Shown: in pieces, positions 54,601 to 64,000 of the stretch | How the letters are laid out: every line of letters begins with the position of its first letter | Position numbering within the stretch: position 1 is the first letter of the stretch | Assembly (NCBI GenBank): GCA_000733915.1 | Contig: JPOM01000001.1 | Coordinates: 1,240,001 to 1,304,000 of the forward strand | DNA: 64,000 nt | Source of the DNA: Caulobacteraceae bacterium PMMR1 | GTDB taxonomy: Bacteria; Pseudomonadota; Alphaproteobacteria; Caulobacterales; Caulobacteraceae | Reading direction: 5' to 3' | Program-made: the position numbers and the translations under genes | Notes under the pieces: model-generated | What the model was told of the DNA's origin: nothing | Seen by the model: the letters and a program-made list of their open reading frames with translations, nothing else | Databases searched by the model: none

Positions 54601-55350
54601 ATGCCCGACCCCTTCCCCCGCCTGATCGCCGCGCCCGCCGGCGCCGTGGGCGACGTCACCCTGCCCCAGGTGCTCGACCTGCGCGCCGTCCGCCCCCTGG
54701 CCGAGGCGCTGCTGGAGCGGCGCGGCGGCGACCTGACCCTCGATGCGGCGAACGTTCAGCGCCTGGGCGCCCAGAGCCTGCAGGTGCTGCTCGCCGCGGC
54801 CAAGACCTGGGCCCAGGACGGGAAGCGCCTCTCCATCGCCTCGCGCCCAGGCCGCGGCTCCACCTTCAGCATGAGCCTGCCGCTGACGCTGGCGGTGCTC
54901 GACGGCATGGTGGTGGACGTGGCGGGCCAGACCCTGATCGCGCCCTTGGGCGCCATCGTGGAGACCCTGCAGCCCAAGGCTGGCGAGGTCTTCGGCCTGG
55001 GCGATGGCGCGCGCGTCATATCGATCCGCGGCACCTTCGTCCCCTTGGTCGACGTCGGCCTAGCCATGGGCTTCCGCGACGCGCCGTCCGAGGCCTCAGC
55101 CGGCGTCGCCCTGCTGGTCGAAGGCGACGGCGCGCGCCGCGTCGCCCTGCTCGTGGACGACATCCAGGGCCAGCGCCAGGTCGTGATCAAGAGCCTGGAG
55201 GCCAACTACCGCCAGGTGCCCGGAGTCGCCGCGGCCACCATCCTCGGCGACGGCCGCGTCGCCCTGATCATGGACATCGACAACCTGCTGGACGCCTCCC
55301 GCGGCGGGGAACTCCAGCGCTCTGACACCAAGCTGGCCGCGACGGGATGA
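54601..55350 (+). pseudogene. In-frame fusion of a STAS protein to the C-terminal third of CheA
   Basis: The first 80 residues from ATG 54601 (MPDPFPRLIAAPAGAVGDVT ... LGAQSLQVLLAAAKTWAQDG) are a STAS-domain protein as found second in Caulobacter-type che operons. At about residue 80-85 (54840) the sequence changes to SRPGRGSTFSMSLPLTLAVL, the G2 box and end of the CheA kinase domain, then the CheW-like regulatory domain of CheA (ending DIDNLLDASRGG). The STAS C-terminus, CheY and the first two thirds of CheA are gone, while the reading frame is kept. The stop overlaps the cheW start (ATGA at 55347-55350), as in an intact operon. This is a deletion of perhaps 2 kb or a mis-joined assembly. 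Confidence 0.85.
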
Positions 55351-55520
55351 ACGCCATGCACGCCTCCGCCCACGACACGCTTCGCGAGCTGATCGCCTCT
55401 CGCATCGGCGAGCAGGAGTTCTGCATCGACATCATGAACATCCGCGAGATCCGCGGCTGGACGCCGGCGACGCCCTTGCCCCCGTTCGCCGGACTATGTC
55501 CGCGGCGTGGTGAACCTCAG
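55347..55520 (+). pseudogene. cheW: Truncated cheW
   Basis: It starts [20 protein letters not shown] and continues [20 protein letters not shown]. After TPLP there is one extra C in the run CCCCC (55479-55483); removing it gives [16 protein letters not shown], the strongly conserved CheW loop. The chemotaxis sequence stops after GTGGTGAACCTCAG at 55520. CheW links receptors to CheA, so the retained first third cannot work. Confidence 0.85.
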
Positions 55521-55898
55521 AACCGCTGCGATCGCCGCGGGCGCGACCGCCGCCCGCACGGCCGCGACGTGCTGCACCTTGGTGATGGCGTCTGGTGGGA
55601 CGATGACGCGGCGACCTGGTGCGACGGGCAGGGTAGGGGGCTTCGCCGTCTGCCATCGCCCGATGACCTCTTGCGGGCGCAACCCGGGTTCGTCGGCATC
55701 GACCCGCCCGCCCATCTGTGCACCACGCGTGTGGTCCTCGCCAGCCCGCACCTGAACCACGATCCCGGTGACGACCGACCACGCAACCTCGCCGCGCTCT
55801 GCCAACGCTGCCACATGATCCACGATGCGGCCGAACATCGCCGGCGCCGATGGCTCAATGCCTTCCGGCTGCGCGCGATCGGCGACCTGTTCGCCTAA
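55521..55898 (+). pseudogene. HNH-endonuclease-like small protein, N-terminally truncated
   Basis: The frame that runs on from the broken cheW encodes a tail with [20 protein letters not shown] and later [20 protein letters not shown] followed by [12 protein letters not shown] and AIGDLF. The pattern H-x-N-H-D-P--x--N-L-x-x-L-C-x-x-C-H belongs to small HNH proteins common in Sphingomonas and related genera. Its own start and first zinc-binding Cys pair (expected C-x-x-C-G) are incomplete, the second Cys being Arg, so it seems cut by the junction. It is convergent with the PepSY gene; the two stops overlap. Confidence 0.6.
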
Positions 55899-57070
55899 GC
55901 TGACCGCAAGCGGTTCGCCAGTGTAGCACGTGCGCGACGCTTACGTTGCCAGATCAGCACGCCGGTGACGGTGACGATCACCGTTGCGACCCCGGCCAGC
56001 GAGACGAGGAACCGCAAGGGCAGGCCGAAGATCGCCGCGATATGGATCAACCCAATCCAGTAATCGATGCTGTTGCCAAAACGCCCGCCGGTCGGCAATT
56101 CGACGCCCCGAAGCGCGCCGCTGTCGGCGTCGATCGTGATCCAGCTATTGGCAAGGTCGTCGCTGTCATCGCGGTCGGTGCGGATCGCATAGGCGTAAAC
56201 GTGCGGACCCGGTTGATAGCGCAGCTCGCGTTCGCGCTCGATCGCGAGCCCGCGTGCCGTGGCGACTTCGGCGGCCCGCGCGCGCGCCGCCATCAGCGCC
56301 TCCGCCCAGCCGAGCCGGGGAGGACGCGGCGTGGCAATCGGCGGGTCGGGCGAAACGGCATAGCCGGTCAGCGCCGCCACGACCGGACGATAGACCTGCG
56401 GAAGGTCGAAGCCAACGCCGGTCCAGGCGAAGACGAACAGCAGTGGCCACAGCCACAGGCCGAGCGCGCGATGCAGGTCCATGTGCAGCCGGAAACGGCT
56501 CGGCGGCGGTCGGCGTATCGTCCAAGCGTGACGCCACCGTCGCCACCAGCCCCGCCGCCCGGCGGGCAACGTCAGATAGAAGCCGATCACGCAATCGACA
56601 CTCCAGGCGAGCGCGACGATGCCGAGCAGCAGCACGCCGGCGCCGCCGAGCGCTAGATTCTGATGCAGGCGGTAGAGGAACGGCACGATCTCGCCGCGAC
56701 CGAATGCGAGGTCGCCGACGCGCGAGCGTGCGATCTCTTGTCCGGTGACGGGATCGAGGATGACCTGATCGATCTCCACCGCTCCTGCAACCGCAAACGC
56801 CGGGGCCGCGCCGTGATCGCGGTGCAGCGGCATCGTGTCGATCCGGCCGCCGCTCAGCCGCTCGGCGATGGCGCGCAGCCGCACCCAGTCGATCCGTTGT
56901 GACGCCGCGACGGCCGGGAACCGTTCGGGCGCGGCGATGCGTTGCAACTCGACCTGCCACGGCAGCACCGCCCCGGTCGCCGCGATCACGATCAGGAAGG
57001 CGGCCAGCGCAAGCCCGGTCCAGCGGTGAACGACCACCGCGATGTGTCGGACGCGCTGGGCGAGCGTCAC
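55895..57070 (-). CDS. PepSY-associated transmembrane protein (iron-uptake reductase type)
   Basis: A 391-residue membrane protein from GTG 57070, which overlaps the receptor stop (GTGA). Helices are at about 13-37 ([20 protein letters not shown]), 140-165, 195-215 ([20 protein letters not shown]) and 340-368 ([20 protein letters not shown]). Conserved His residues in the helices (HRW near 15, RLHQNLALG near 135, HMDLHRALG near 190, LIHIAAIFG near 335) could bind heme, as in PiuB/FoxB-like proteins. Such proteins are encoded beside TonB siderophore receptors and are thought to release iron from the siderophore. Intact. Confidence 0.88.
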   Translation of the reverse strand: MTLAQRVRHIAVVVHRWTGLALAAFLIVIAATGAVLPWQVELQRIAAPERFPAVAASQRIDWVRLRAIAERLSGGRIDTMPLHRDHGAAPAFAVAGAVEIDQVILDPVTGQEIARSRVGDLAFGRGEIVPFLYRLHQNLALGGAGVLLLGIVALAWSVDCVIGFYLTLPAGRRGWWRRWRHAWTIRRPPPSRFRLHMDLHRALGLWLWPLLFVFAWTGVGFDLPQVYRPVVAALTGYAVSPDPPIATPRPPRLGWAEALMAARARAAEVATARGLAIERERELRYQPGPHVYAYAIRTDRDDSDDLANSWITIDADSGALRGVELPTGGRFGNSIDYWIGLIHIAAIFGLPLRFLVSLAGVATVIVTVTGVLIWQRKRRARATLANRLRSA

Positions 57071-59145
57071 CGCGCGCCGAAACGATAGCGCGCCGTCACC
57101 CCGAACGAACGCGGATTATCGAACACCACGCGCCCGCCGCCATTGCCGATGAAAATGCGTTGGTTGAGCAGGTTCTTCAGGTTGAGCTGAACCTCGATTG
57201 GCCCGATCGCCTTCGCTGCGGCAAGGTCGATCCGCGTGAACGCCGGAAGCCTCTGGCCGTCGTCGGGTGTCTCGACGACGGCTTCGCCGCCATAGAACAG
57301 GCTGGCACTCGCCCAGGCGTTGCGTAGGCCAATCGCATCGAGCGTCTGGCGGAGCGCCAGCAACGCCGTCAGCGGGCGCGGGCCAACCAGCACGTCGCCA
57401 GGCGTGAAATCGGTCGAGCGCCTGATTCGCGCATGAGCATAGGCGACGCCGCCACGAATCGAGAGTCCCTCGACCGGCAACCTGCCGTCGAACTCCAGCT
57501 CAAAGCCGGTGCTGCGCGCGGCGCCGCCGTTCAGCACGCTGTTGCCGGGATCGGCCGGGTCCGACTGGACGACACCGGCCTTGGTGATGTCGAACACCGC
57601 CACCGTCACCGCCAGACGCCGCCCGAACAGCTCCTGCTTGACGCCAATCTCATAGGCGGTGCTGCGCTCGGGCTTGAGCGGATCGCCGAGACGGGTGCGT
57701 CCCGCCTGCGGCACGAACGCGGTCGAGTAGCTGGCATAGAGCGACGTCGGCTCCCACGGCCGCCACACGATGCCCGCCGAGGGCGAGAGTTTGGTGTCGT
57801 GCGTGCGGACCGGATCGCCATATGTGGCGACCGTGGTGATCGGGTCGTAGCGCAGGCCCAGTTGCAGCTTCAAACGGGTGCCGAGGGCAATCAAATCATT
57901 GATATACGCAGCGTCGGTTGCACTACTCTGTCCGCCCCTGCGTTGCGTAGTCAACGGCGGCGCGATGAATGTTTGCTGATAGATGGGCGCGGCGGTGTCG
58001 ATCGGTAGATATGGCCCGTAATAGGCGTCAAAATAATTGTCGGCACCCTCGAGATGTTCGATACCAGTATAGAGGCTGTGCTGGCTGCCAAGGAGCGTGA
58101 AAGCGCCGCGCAAATGCCCTGCCCAGGTCCGGTTCGTGCGGATGCGCGAGCCGATGCGAAGAATGCGGTTGTGCGTCGTCGTGCCAGGCACGCGCTCGAA
58201 CGCGACCAGCTCGAAATAGCGGCTGGTATCGGCGCGATAGTCATAGAAGGTTCCGCCAAGTGCCCAGCCGCCCCCCAGCGCCTGTTCGACACTAATATTG
58301 ATGATGCGCGTATCGATCCGTGACAAAGGAAGCGTCGGTTCGCTGAGATTGCGGCTGAGCGGGATGCGGCGCAGCTCGTCGATCGAGAAATAGGGCGTGT
58401 CGAAAATGAGATAGTCGCGAACCGGCGTAAAGTCGTAGCGATCGAAGCTCGCCAACGCATCGACCGTGAAACCATTCCAAGGCTCGGCATGGACGATTGG
58501 CGCGACCTGCAAGCGACGATTTTTCTCGAAGTCGCGGAAGGTCGTCGAGTCCTCCACCTGCGCGACGATCCGCCCGGAAAGCCGCTCGCCGTCGATCGGC
58601 GCTCCTGCGTCCAGCTCGAACAGGCGCGTGCCTGTCGTGTCGAGCGTCGCACTCGCGCCGATGCCCAGTTCGGGCCGCGAACGCTTCAAAACCAGGTTGA
58701 TCGAGCCGCCCGGATCGCCCTGACCGTATAGGACAGAAGTCGGTCCGCGCAGCACTTCCACCCGATCGATAATATCCAGCGGTCCGGAGAAGCCGAATGC
58801 CTGCGCCCGGCCGTTGATGAGTTGGTTGGCGAGAAATCCTCGTGAATATCAGCCCGCAGAGGTCGCGTTGGCGAACGCTGCATAAGGGGTCAGGCCAACG
58901 GTCGAGTAGCTGATGTCGTCGAACCGGCGTGCCGCGGCCTCGTCGAGCACCTGCTTGGGAACGATCGTGATCGCCTCGGGCAAATCGCGGATCGCCACAC
59001 CCTGTTTGGAGGCCACCGCCTCGCGGCGCAAAGCGGTGACGACGATCTCGCTCATATCGCCGGAAGGAACCGCCTGTTGCGCGCTCGCAGGATCGGCGGC
59101 GATTGACGCGGCTCCCATCACAATGCCGCATAGATAAAGCCTCAT
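57067..59145 (-). pseudogene. TonB-dependent siderophore receptor with an in-frame stop
   Basis: ATG 59145 starts MRLYLCGIVMGAASIAADPA, a signal peptide. A TonB box (EIVVTA near residue 35) and a plug domain follow. At 58849-58851 the frame reads TGA, directly after FANATSAG; the same frame then continues YSRGFLANQLINGRAQAFGF and DRVEVLRGPTSVLYGQGDPG, the conserved plug segment, and runs without further breaks to the last barrel strand ([12 protein letters not shown]). A TGG in place of TGA would restore it. The whole receptor is about 690 residues. The stop overlaps the PepSY start. Codon use is less GC-biased than the surroundings, which points to a different source. Confidence 0.88.
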
Positions 59146-59157
59146 CTCGCCCCCTTG

Positions 59158-59174
59158 ATGCGAACGCCTCGCAT
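59158..59174 (-). promoter_or_regulatory. Palindromic operator candidate in the receptor leader
   Basis: ATGCGAACGCCTCGCAT has 6-base inverted arms (ATGCGA/TCGCAT) with a 5-base spacer, 12 bases upstream of the receptor ATG. It could be a Fur-type iron-response site, but the match to a Fur consensus was not tested. Confidence 0.4.
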
Positions 59175-59199
59175 TATCAGAGCAACTAGGCCGGACTGG

Positions 59200-59345
59200 A
59201 TAACGGGTCAATGGGTCGGGTGCGAGCGGGGCCGTCGCATCCAGTTCTGGCCGGTCTGCGGCCGCGTCCGCCAGCAGCTGATGTCGGCCGATGCGGTCCA
59301 GATCGAGCTGCCCAAGGTCGTCCCCTTCCGTGCGCCGGAGAGCGC
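59200..59345 (+). pseudogene. Unidentified gene fragment between the receptor and the PAS gene
   Basis: On the plus strand, in one frame, the stretch reads CGRVRQQLMSADAVQIELPK followed by VVPFRAPES, with codon bias like the flanking host genes. It has no start or natural end, so it appears to be a remnant of a host gene between the two junctions. I do not recognise it. Confidence 0.3.
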
Positions 59346-60520
59346 GGGTCGCGGTCGGCGGTGCGATTGGCGACTTCCGCCTCCAGGCGCTCGTTCAGGG
59401 TGCGCAGGTCCTGCTCCGCCTGGCGGCGCTCGCTGATTTCGACCACGGTCGTGCCCACGTGGGTGACCTCGCCGTCACGGCCGAACACCGGGAAGAAGCT
59501 CGTCAGTTAGGCGTGAAAACGTCGGTCCGGCCCAGGCTTGCCGTCGACCTTGAAGGCCGGAGCGGGCGCGCCAGTCTTGAAGACGTGCTCCAGCACCGTG
59601 TCGAACGGCTTTGGATCGACGGGTACGATCTCGCGCACGCGCTCGCCGAGGTGGGCTTCGATCGGCTTGCCGTTGAAGCCGGCCAGCACGGCGTTGACGC
59701 GCACATAACGGTGATCGCGGTCGAAGAAGCCGAACCCGAGGGGGGCGTTGGCCACCAGGGCGTCCAGCGTCGCCGCAGTCTGCGCCAAGAGCCTCGCTCT
59801 CCTCCGCCGCGACCCGCGCCAGGATCTGCTCTGTGACGTCATAGCCTTCGCAGAAGACACCGGTGATCGCCCCGTCCGCGCCGCGCAGGGGGGGCGTAGG
59901 TGAAATCGAGGTAGCGGGTCTGGGCCTGGCCCGTCCGGGGATCGCGCCAGACGGTCGGGGCGGCTCGCGCCAGTAAGCTCTCGCCGGTGCGGAACACCTC
60001 GTCAACGCGCGCCGTAAAGCCCGCGCTCTCAGGATCGGGACGGACGGCCCGGATCGGCTGGCCGACCCGGGCCTCGCTCAGGAAGCGGTCCCGGTGCGCC
60101 GCGTTGACGAACTCCACCACGTGATCGGGTCCGCGCAGGACGATGATGAAGCCTGGCGCCTGCTCGAAGGTCTGGGGCCGGCCGGGCGAGCGCGGCGGCG
60201 CTCCGCTCCGCCCAACGCACCGAGCGCCTCGTTGTGGAAGAAGATCGCGTCGCGCCCCCAGAAGATCGACATCGGGTGCCGGTTGGTCAGCACGACCCTG
60301 AGCGCGGTCTTCAGTCCTCGCGGCCAGCCCTCGGTAGGCCCAGCGGATGCGCGGACCAGTCGATTGCGCGCAGGCGCGCCCCGACCTCGCCCCCGCCGCC
60401 GAGAATGCTCCGCGCGTCCTTGGCCGTGTCAGCAAACGAGTCCGACACCAAGACCTCCGGGGGCGCGCCGCCCGCCTCGAGGCCCGCGCGCCCGTCTGTG
60501 GCGTCGGCTGGCCGTATCAA
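59346..60520 (-). pseudogene. PAS-domain sensor (histidine kinase type) remnant, several frameshifts and one stop
   Basis: Pieces of one sensor protein appear in all three frames, in order. ARLRAIDWSAHPLG (near 60360) is followed by NRHPMSIFWGRDAIFFHNEA and FEQAPGFIIVLRGPDHVVEF. Then come DFTYAPLRGADGAITGVFCE and APLGFGFFDRDHRYVRVNAV, and finally VTHVGTTVVEISERRQAEQD with RLEAEVANRTADRD at the cut end. At least four shifts of one base are needed, in both directions, and a TAA at 59507-59509 interrupts RRFHA*LTSFFPVFG where Tyr is expected. PAS domains end in a coiled coil, after which the histidine kinase core is missing. The gene is either decayed or sits in poor-quality sequence. Confidence 0.7.
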
Positions 60521-60546
60521 GCCGCCGACCCCTTAGAGCACAGGAT

Positions 60547-60806
60547 TCAGCTTCGGCGCCCAAGCCGCTTGGCCATGCCGAAGATCGCCATGGCCGCCCA
60601 GGCCGCCTCCATCAGGAAGACGGGGAGGTTGAAGGCCTGCACCATGCTGAGCAGGATCAGGCCCGAACCGAAGAAGTTCATCAGCAGCGCCGGCCACCGC
60701 TTCGGGTCGAACCAGTCGAAATGGATTCCGGCATAGGCGAGCAGCACCAAGCCGACGCCGACCAGGCCGCCCGCGTTTAGGAGGAGGTTGACGATCTGTC
60801 CCTCAT
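60547..60806 (-). CDS. Small membrane protein of the CBU_0592 type (frameshifted at the start)
   Basis: The readable part is VLLAYAGIHFDWFDPKRWPA and LLMNFFGSGLILLSMVQAFN, LPVFLMEAAWAAMAIFGMAK: two to three helices and the FNLPVFLMEAAW motif of this small membrane family. The natural start would be ATG 60806, which overlaps the atpC stop (ATGA). It is in frame only if one G is added near 60801, giving MRGQIVNLLLNAGGLVGVGL. Without that, a weak TTG at 60750 must be used. It probably belongs to the atp transcript by position. Confidence 0.65.
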
Positions 60807-61072
60807 CGCACCACCGCTTCCGTCGCGCCCTCGGCGAGCAGGGTGAAGCTCTCAGGCGTCACGTCCGCAAAGCCGCCCTGGATGGCGAACACGCGGCGCT
60901 GGCCACCCGTTCGCACGATCACCTCGCCGGAGCGGAGCGTGGTCATGAACGGCTCGTGTCCGGCTAGCACGCCGAAGTCGCCCTCCGCCCCCGGCGCGTC
61001 GACCTGATCCACCTCGCCGGCGAAGAGCTCCCGCTCCGGCGCGACGAGGGAGAAGTGGAACTTGGGCGCCAC
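60803..61072 (-). CDS. atpC: ATP synthase F1 epsilon subunit
   Basis: An 89-residue protein from GTG 61072, abutting the atpD stop. The beta-sandwich N-terminus FHFSLVAPERELFAGEVDQV and GAEGDFGVLAGHEPFMTTLR are the family signature. The C-terminal helical hairpin seen in long epsilon subunits is absent; alphaproteobacterial forms can be short. It couples and brakes rotation of F1. Confidence 0.93.
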   Translation of the reverse strand: MAPKFHFSLVAPERELFAGEVDQVDAPGAEGDFGVLAGHEPFMTTLRSGEVIVRTGGQRRVFAIQGGFADVTPESFTLLAEGATEAVVR

Positions 61073-62575
<1,503 letters not shown>

Positions 62576-62632
62576 TCAGTTCGGTCCGGCGGCGGGGAGG
62601 CCGCGGGTGTGTTTGGCGACGCGGTTAGCGGC

Positions 62633-63514
62633 TCACAGCGCTTCCGCGCCGGAGATGATCTCGATCAGCTCCTTGGTGATCTGCGCCTGACGGGTACGGT
62701 TCATCTGGATGGTGAGGGCGTTGATCAGGTCGCCCGCATTGCGGGTGGCCGAGTCCATCGCGGCCATCTGGGCGGCGAAGAAGCCGGCCTGGTTCTCCAG
62801 CACGGCAGCCAGAAGCTGAATCGCGATGTTGCGGGGGAGCAGGGTCTTGAGGATCTCCTCTTCGCCCGGTTCGTACGAATAGACGCCGCCCTTGAGGTCG
62901 GGCGAGGCGCCTTCGTCCGCCGCGTCGACCACCGCCGGGATCAGCTGCTTGGAGGTCGGGACCTGCGAAATCACCGACTTGAAGCGGCTGTAGAACAGGG
63001 TGACCACATCGATCTCGCCAGCCAGATAGAGGTCGATGATTTGCTGGGCGATCGGCTGCACGAGCTCGAAGTTCGGCGACTTCAGCCCAAGCTCGTAGTT
63101 TTCGACGAACCGGCTGGCGAACTGACGGCGCAGGCCATCGCGCGCCTTGCGGCCGATGGTCAGGATGCGGACATCCTTGCCCTGCGCGATCAGGGAGGCG
63201 ATCCGCTCCCGCGCCGCGCGCACCACGTTGGAGTTGATCCCCCCCGCAAGGCCGCGATCCGACGCCGCCACCACGATAAGGTGGCGCTGATCCTTGCCGG
63301 TGCCCGCGAGCAGCAGCGGCGCGGACGGACCCGAGACGCTCTTGGCGAGGTTGGCGATCACGCTCGCCATGCGGCGGGCGTAGGGCCGCGCGGCCTCCGC
63401 CTGGGCCTGGGCGCGGCGGAGCTTGGCCGCCGCCACCATCTGCAGCGCCTTGGTGATCTTCTGGGTGGATTTCACACTCGCGATGCGAGTGCGCATCTCT
63501 TTGACGCTCGCCAA
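62633..63514 (-). CDS. atpG: ATP synthase F1 gamma subunit
   Basis: A 293-residue rotor subunit. The start reads as TTG 63514 followed by [20 protein letters not shown] and [11 protein letters not shown], the conserved N-terminal helix; the C-terminal helix ([36 protein letters not shown]) is complete. The usual start codon is ATG, and here there is no Shine-Dalgarno: the codon lies two bases after the stop of the methyltransferase gene. Everything from codon 2 on is normal. The gene upstream should be atpA, so the leader may have been lost or mis-joined. Confidence 0.93.
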   Translation of the reverse strand: MASVKEMRTRIASVKSTQKITKALQMVAAAKLRRAQAQAEAARPYARRMASVIANLAKSVSGPSAPLLLAGTGKDQRHLIVVAASDRGLAGGINSNVVRAARERIASLIAQGKDVRILTIGRKARDGLRRQFASRFVENYELGLKSPNFELVQPIAQQIIDLYLAGEIDVVTLFYSRFKSVISQVPTSKQLIPAVVDAADEGASPDLKGGVYSYEPGEEEILKTLLPRNIAIQLLAAVLENQAGFFAAQMAAMDSATRNAGDLINALTIQMNRTRQAQITKELIEIISGAEAL

Positions 63515-63516
63515 GA

Positions 63517-64000
63517 CTATGCCCTCTTCATGCCAAGAAAGCCCATGATGCCTTCGCTATGCAGATAGACCTCCTGCACATCGACTCCACTGTAGGCCAT
63601 GAGCCGCGTGGCGGACTTCTTGCTGAAATGCCCGATATGTTCGTGCTGTATCACGATATCTTCAAACGGTAGAGGTTCGCCGGCGCCCCTCAAGCGCTCC
63701 AGTCGCGCGAAGCTGTCTTCGAGCTCGCCGCTGTAGGGGCGAGGCAGCTCCACATAGACGAAGGCGTTCTGGCGCAGCAGCGAGACAAGCTGCGTCAGAA
63801 GACGACGCGGCTGAGGCACATGCTCGAACACGTGCGTGGCGAACAAGACCCCGGCCTTGGCCATGGTAGCGGCGAGATCGCCGCCTTTGCGCTCGTAGTC
63901 TTCCTCGACTACGGTGATCCTAGCCTTAGGGAAGACATAGCGCGAATAGTAACCGTCTCCGCCTCCGAAATCTACGACATCTCCATCGAAGTCTTTGAAC
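63517..64000 (-). CDS. SAM-dependent methyltransferase (5' truncated by window edge)
   Basis: The frame is open to the window edge. It shows the SAM-binding motif I as [20 protein letters not shown] followed by VVEED (near 63950), a conserved [20 protein letters not shown], and [13 protein letters not shown]. These are typical of class I methyltransferases of sugar or polysaccharide loci. The C-terminus ends [14 protein letters not shown]. Its codon usage is less GC-rich than that of atpG, and it occupies the place of atpA, which suggests that it comes from elsewhere. Its substrate is unknown. Confidence 0.75.
   Translation of the reverse strand, partial: FKDFDGDVVDFGGGDGYYSRYVFPKARITVVEEDYERKGGDLAATMAKAGVLFATHVFEHVPQPRRLLTQLVSLLRQNAFVYVELPRPYSGELEDSFARLERLRGAGEPLPFEDIVIQHEHIGHFSKKSATRLMAYSGVDVQEVYLHSEGIMGFLGMKRA

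Noticed and set aside
55494-55838. A minus-strand open frame of 114 codons opposite the HNH-like fragment
   Set aside because: It has no motif, while the plus strand shows the H-x-N-H-D-P and C-x-x-C-H residues of a known small family.
58849-58851. TGA in the TonB receptor as a selenocysteine codon
   Set aside because: TonB receptors are not selenoproteins, and no SECIS-like hairpin was recognised next to it.

Overview
The window is about 64 kb of very GC-rich DNA from an alphaproteobacterium, most likely a member of Caulobacteraceae such as Phenylobacterium or Caulobacter. The gene content points there: a PleC-like PAS histidine kinase, a PopA-like protein with two receiver domains and a degenerate GGDEF domain, a DUF4167 RNA-binding-like protein, class I LysRS, SdhE, and a Caulobacter-style mcp-STAS-cheA-cheW start of a chemotaxis operon. 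This placement is inferred from gene content, not from a database search.

Layout. 1-2.7 kb: the end of glnE, then an EF-hand protein, an ECF sigma factor, a small anti-sigma factor and a Metal_resist-type periplasmic sensor. 2.6-9.1 kb (minus): PleC-like kinase, aminopeptidase N, phosphomannomutase/phosphoglucomutase. 9.2-13.1 kb: sdhE and mfd. 13.1-15.1 kb (minus): FrnE-like DsbA protein and PopA. 15.3-20.5 kb: acyl-CoA racemase, an IS481-family element, a TusA-like protein, Ku, and a probable methylsuccinyl-CoA dehydrogenase. 20.5-24.2 kb (minus): NadE and a DEAD-box helicase. 24.4 kb: proB. 25.5-33 kb (minus): a cell-envelope and RNA-turnover block running lysK, EnvC-like, CtpA, a small membrane protein, a polysaccharide deacetylase, RppH, a hydrolase. 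33.2-36.1 kb (minus): a DevABC-type ABC exporter. 36.3-40.5 kb (minus): a tightly overlapped TetR, metal-chelate ABC importer and threonine dehydratase operon. 40.7-45.7 kb: a family 2 glycosyltransferase, Slt-type lytic transglycosylase, dapA and smpB. 45.8-51.5 kb: hydrolase, DUF4167, prmC, MOSC protein, glycosyltransferase, MarR regulator. 51.6-52 kb: a small secreted-like peptide gene behind a Pho-box-like repeat, closed by a strong terminator. 52.1 kb: enoyl-CoA hydratase.

The region from 52.9 to 60.5 kb is the most unusual. A chemotaxis operon begins (mcp, STAS protein) but the STAS gene is fused in frame to the last third of cheA, and cheW is cut after about 58 codons. Beyond that break lies a cassette of different character (an HNH-like fragment, a PepSY membrane protein and a siderophore TonB receptor with an in-frame stop), then a badly broken PAS sensor gene. 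The ATP synthase genes atpG-atpD-atpC follow on the minus strand, but the position where atpA is expected is occupied by a truncated methyltransferase that abuts the atpG start.

A second theme is sequence integrity. At least six genes spread across the window (ECF sigma, anti-sigma, helicase, ABC permease, DUF4167, the small membrane gene after atpC) and two places in the mcp gene each need exactly one extra base to restore the expected protein, mostly in short G or C runs. This looks more like systematic base under-calling in a draft or metagenome assembly than like many independent mutations. The same caution applies to the two abrupt junctions in the chemotaxis and ATP synthase operons. 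I saw no tRNA, rRNA or CRISPR array, and I do not find a convincing new defence or biosynthetic system.
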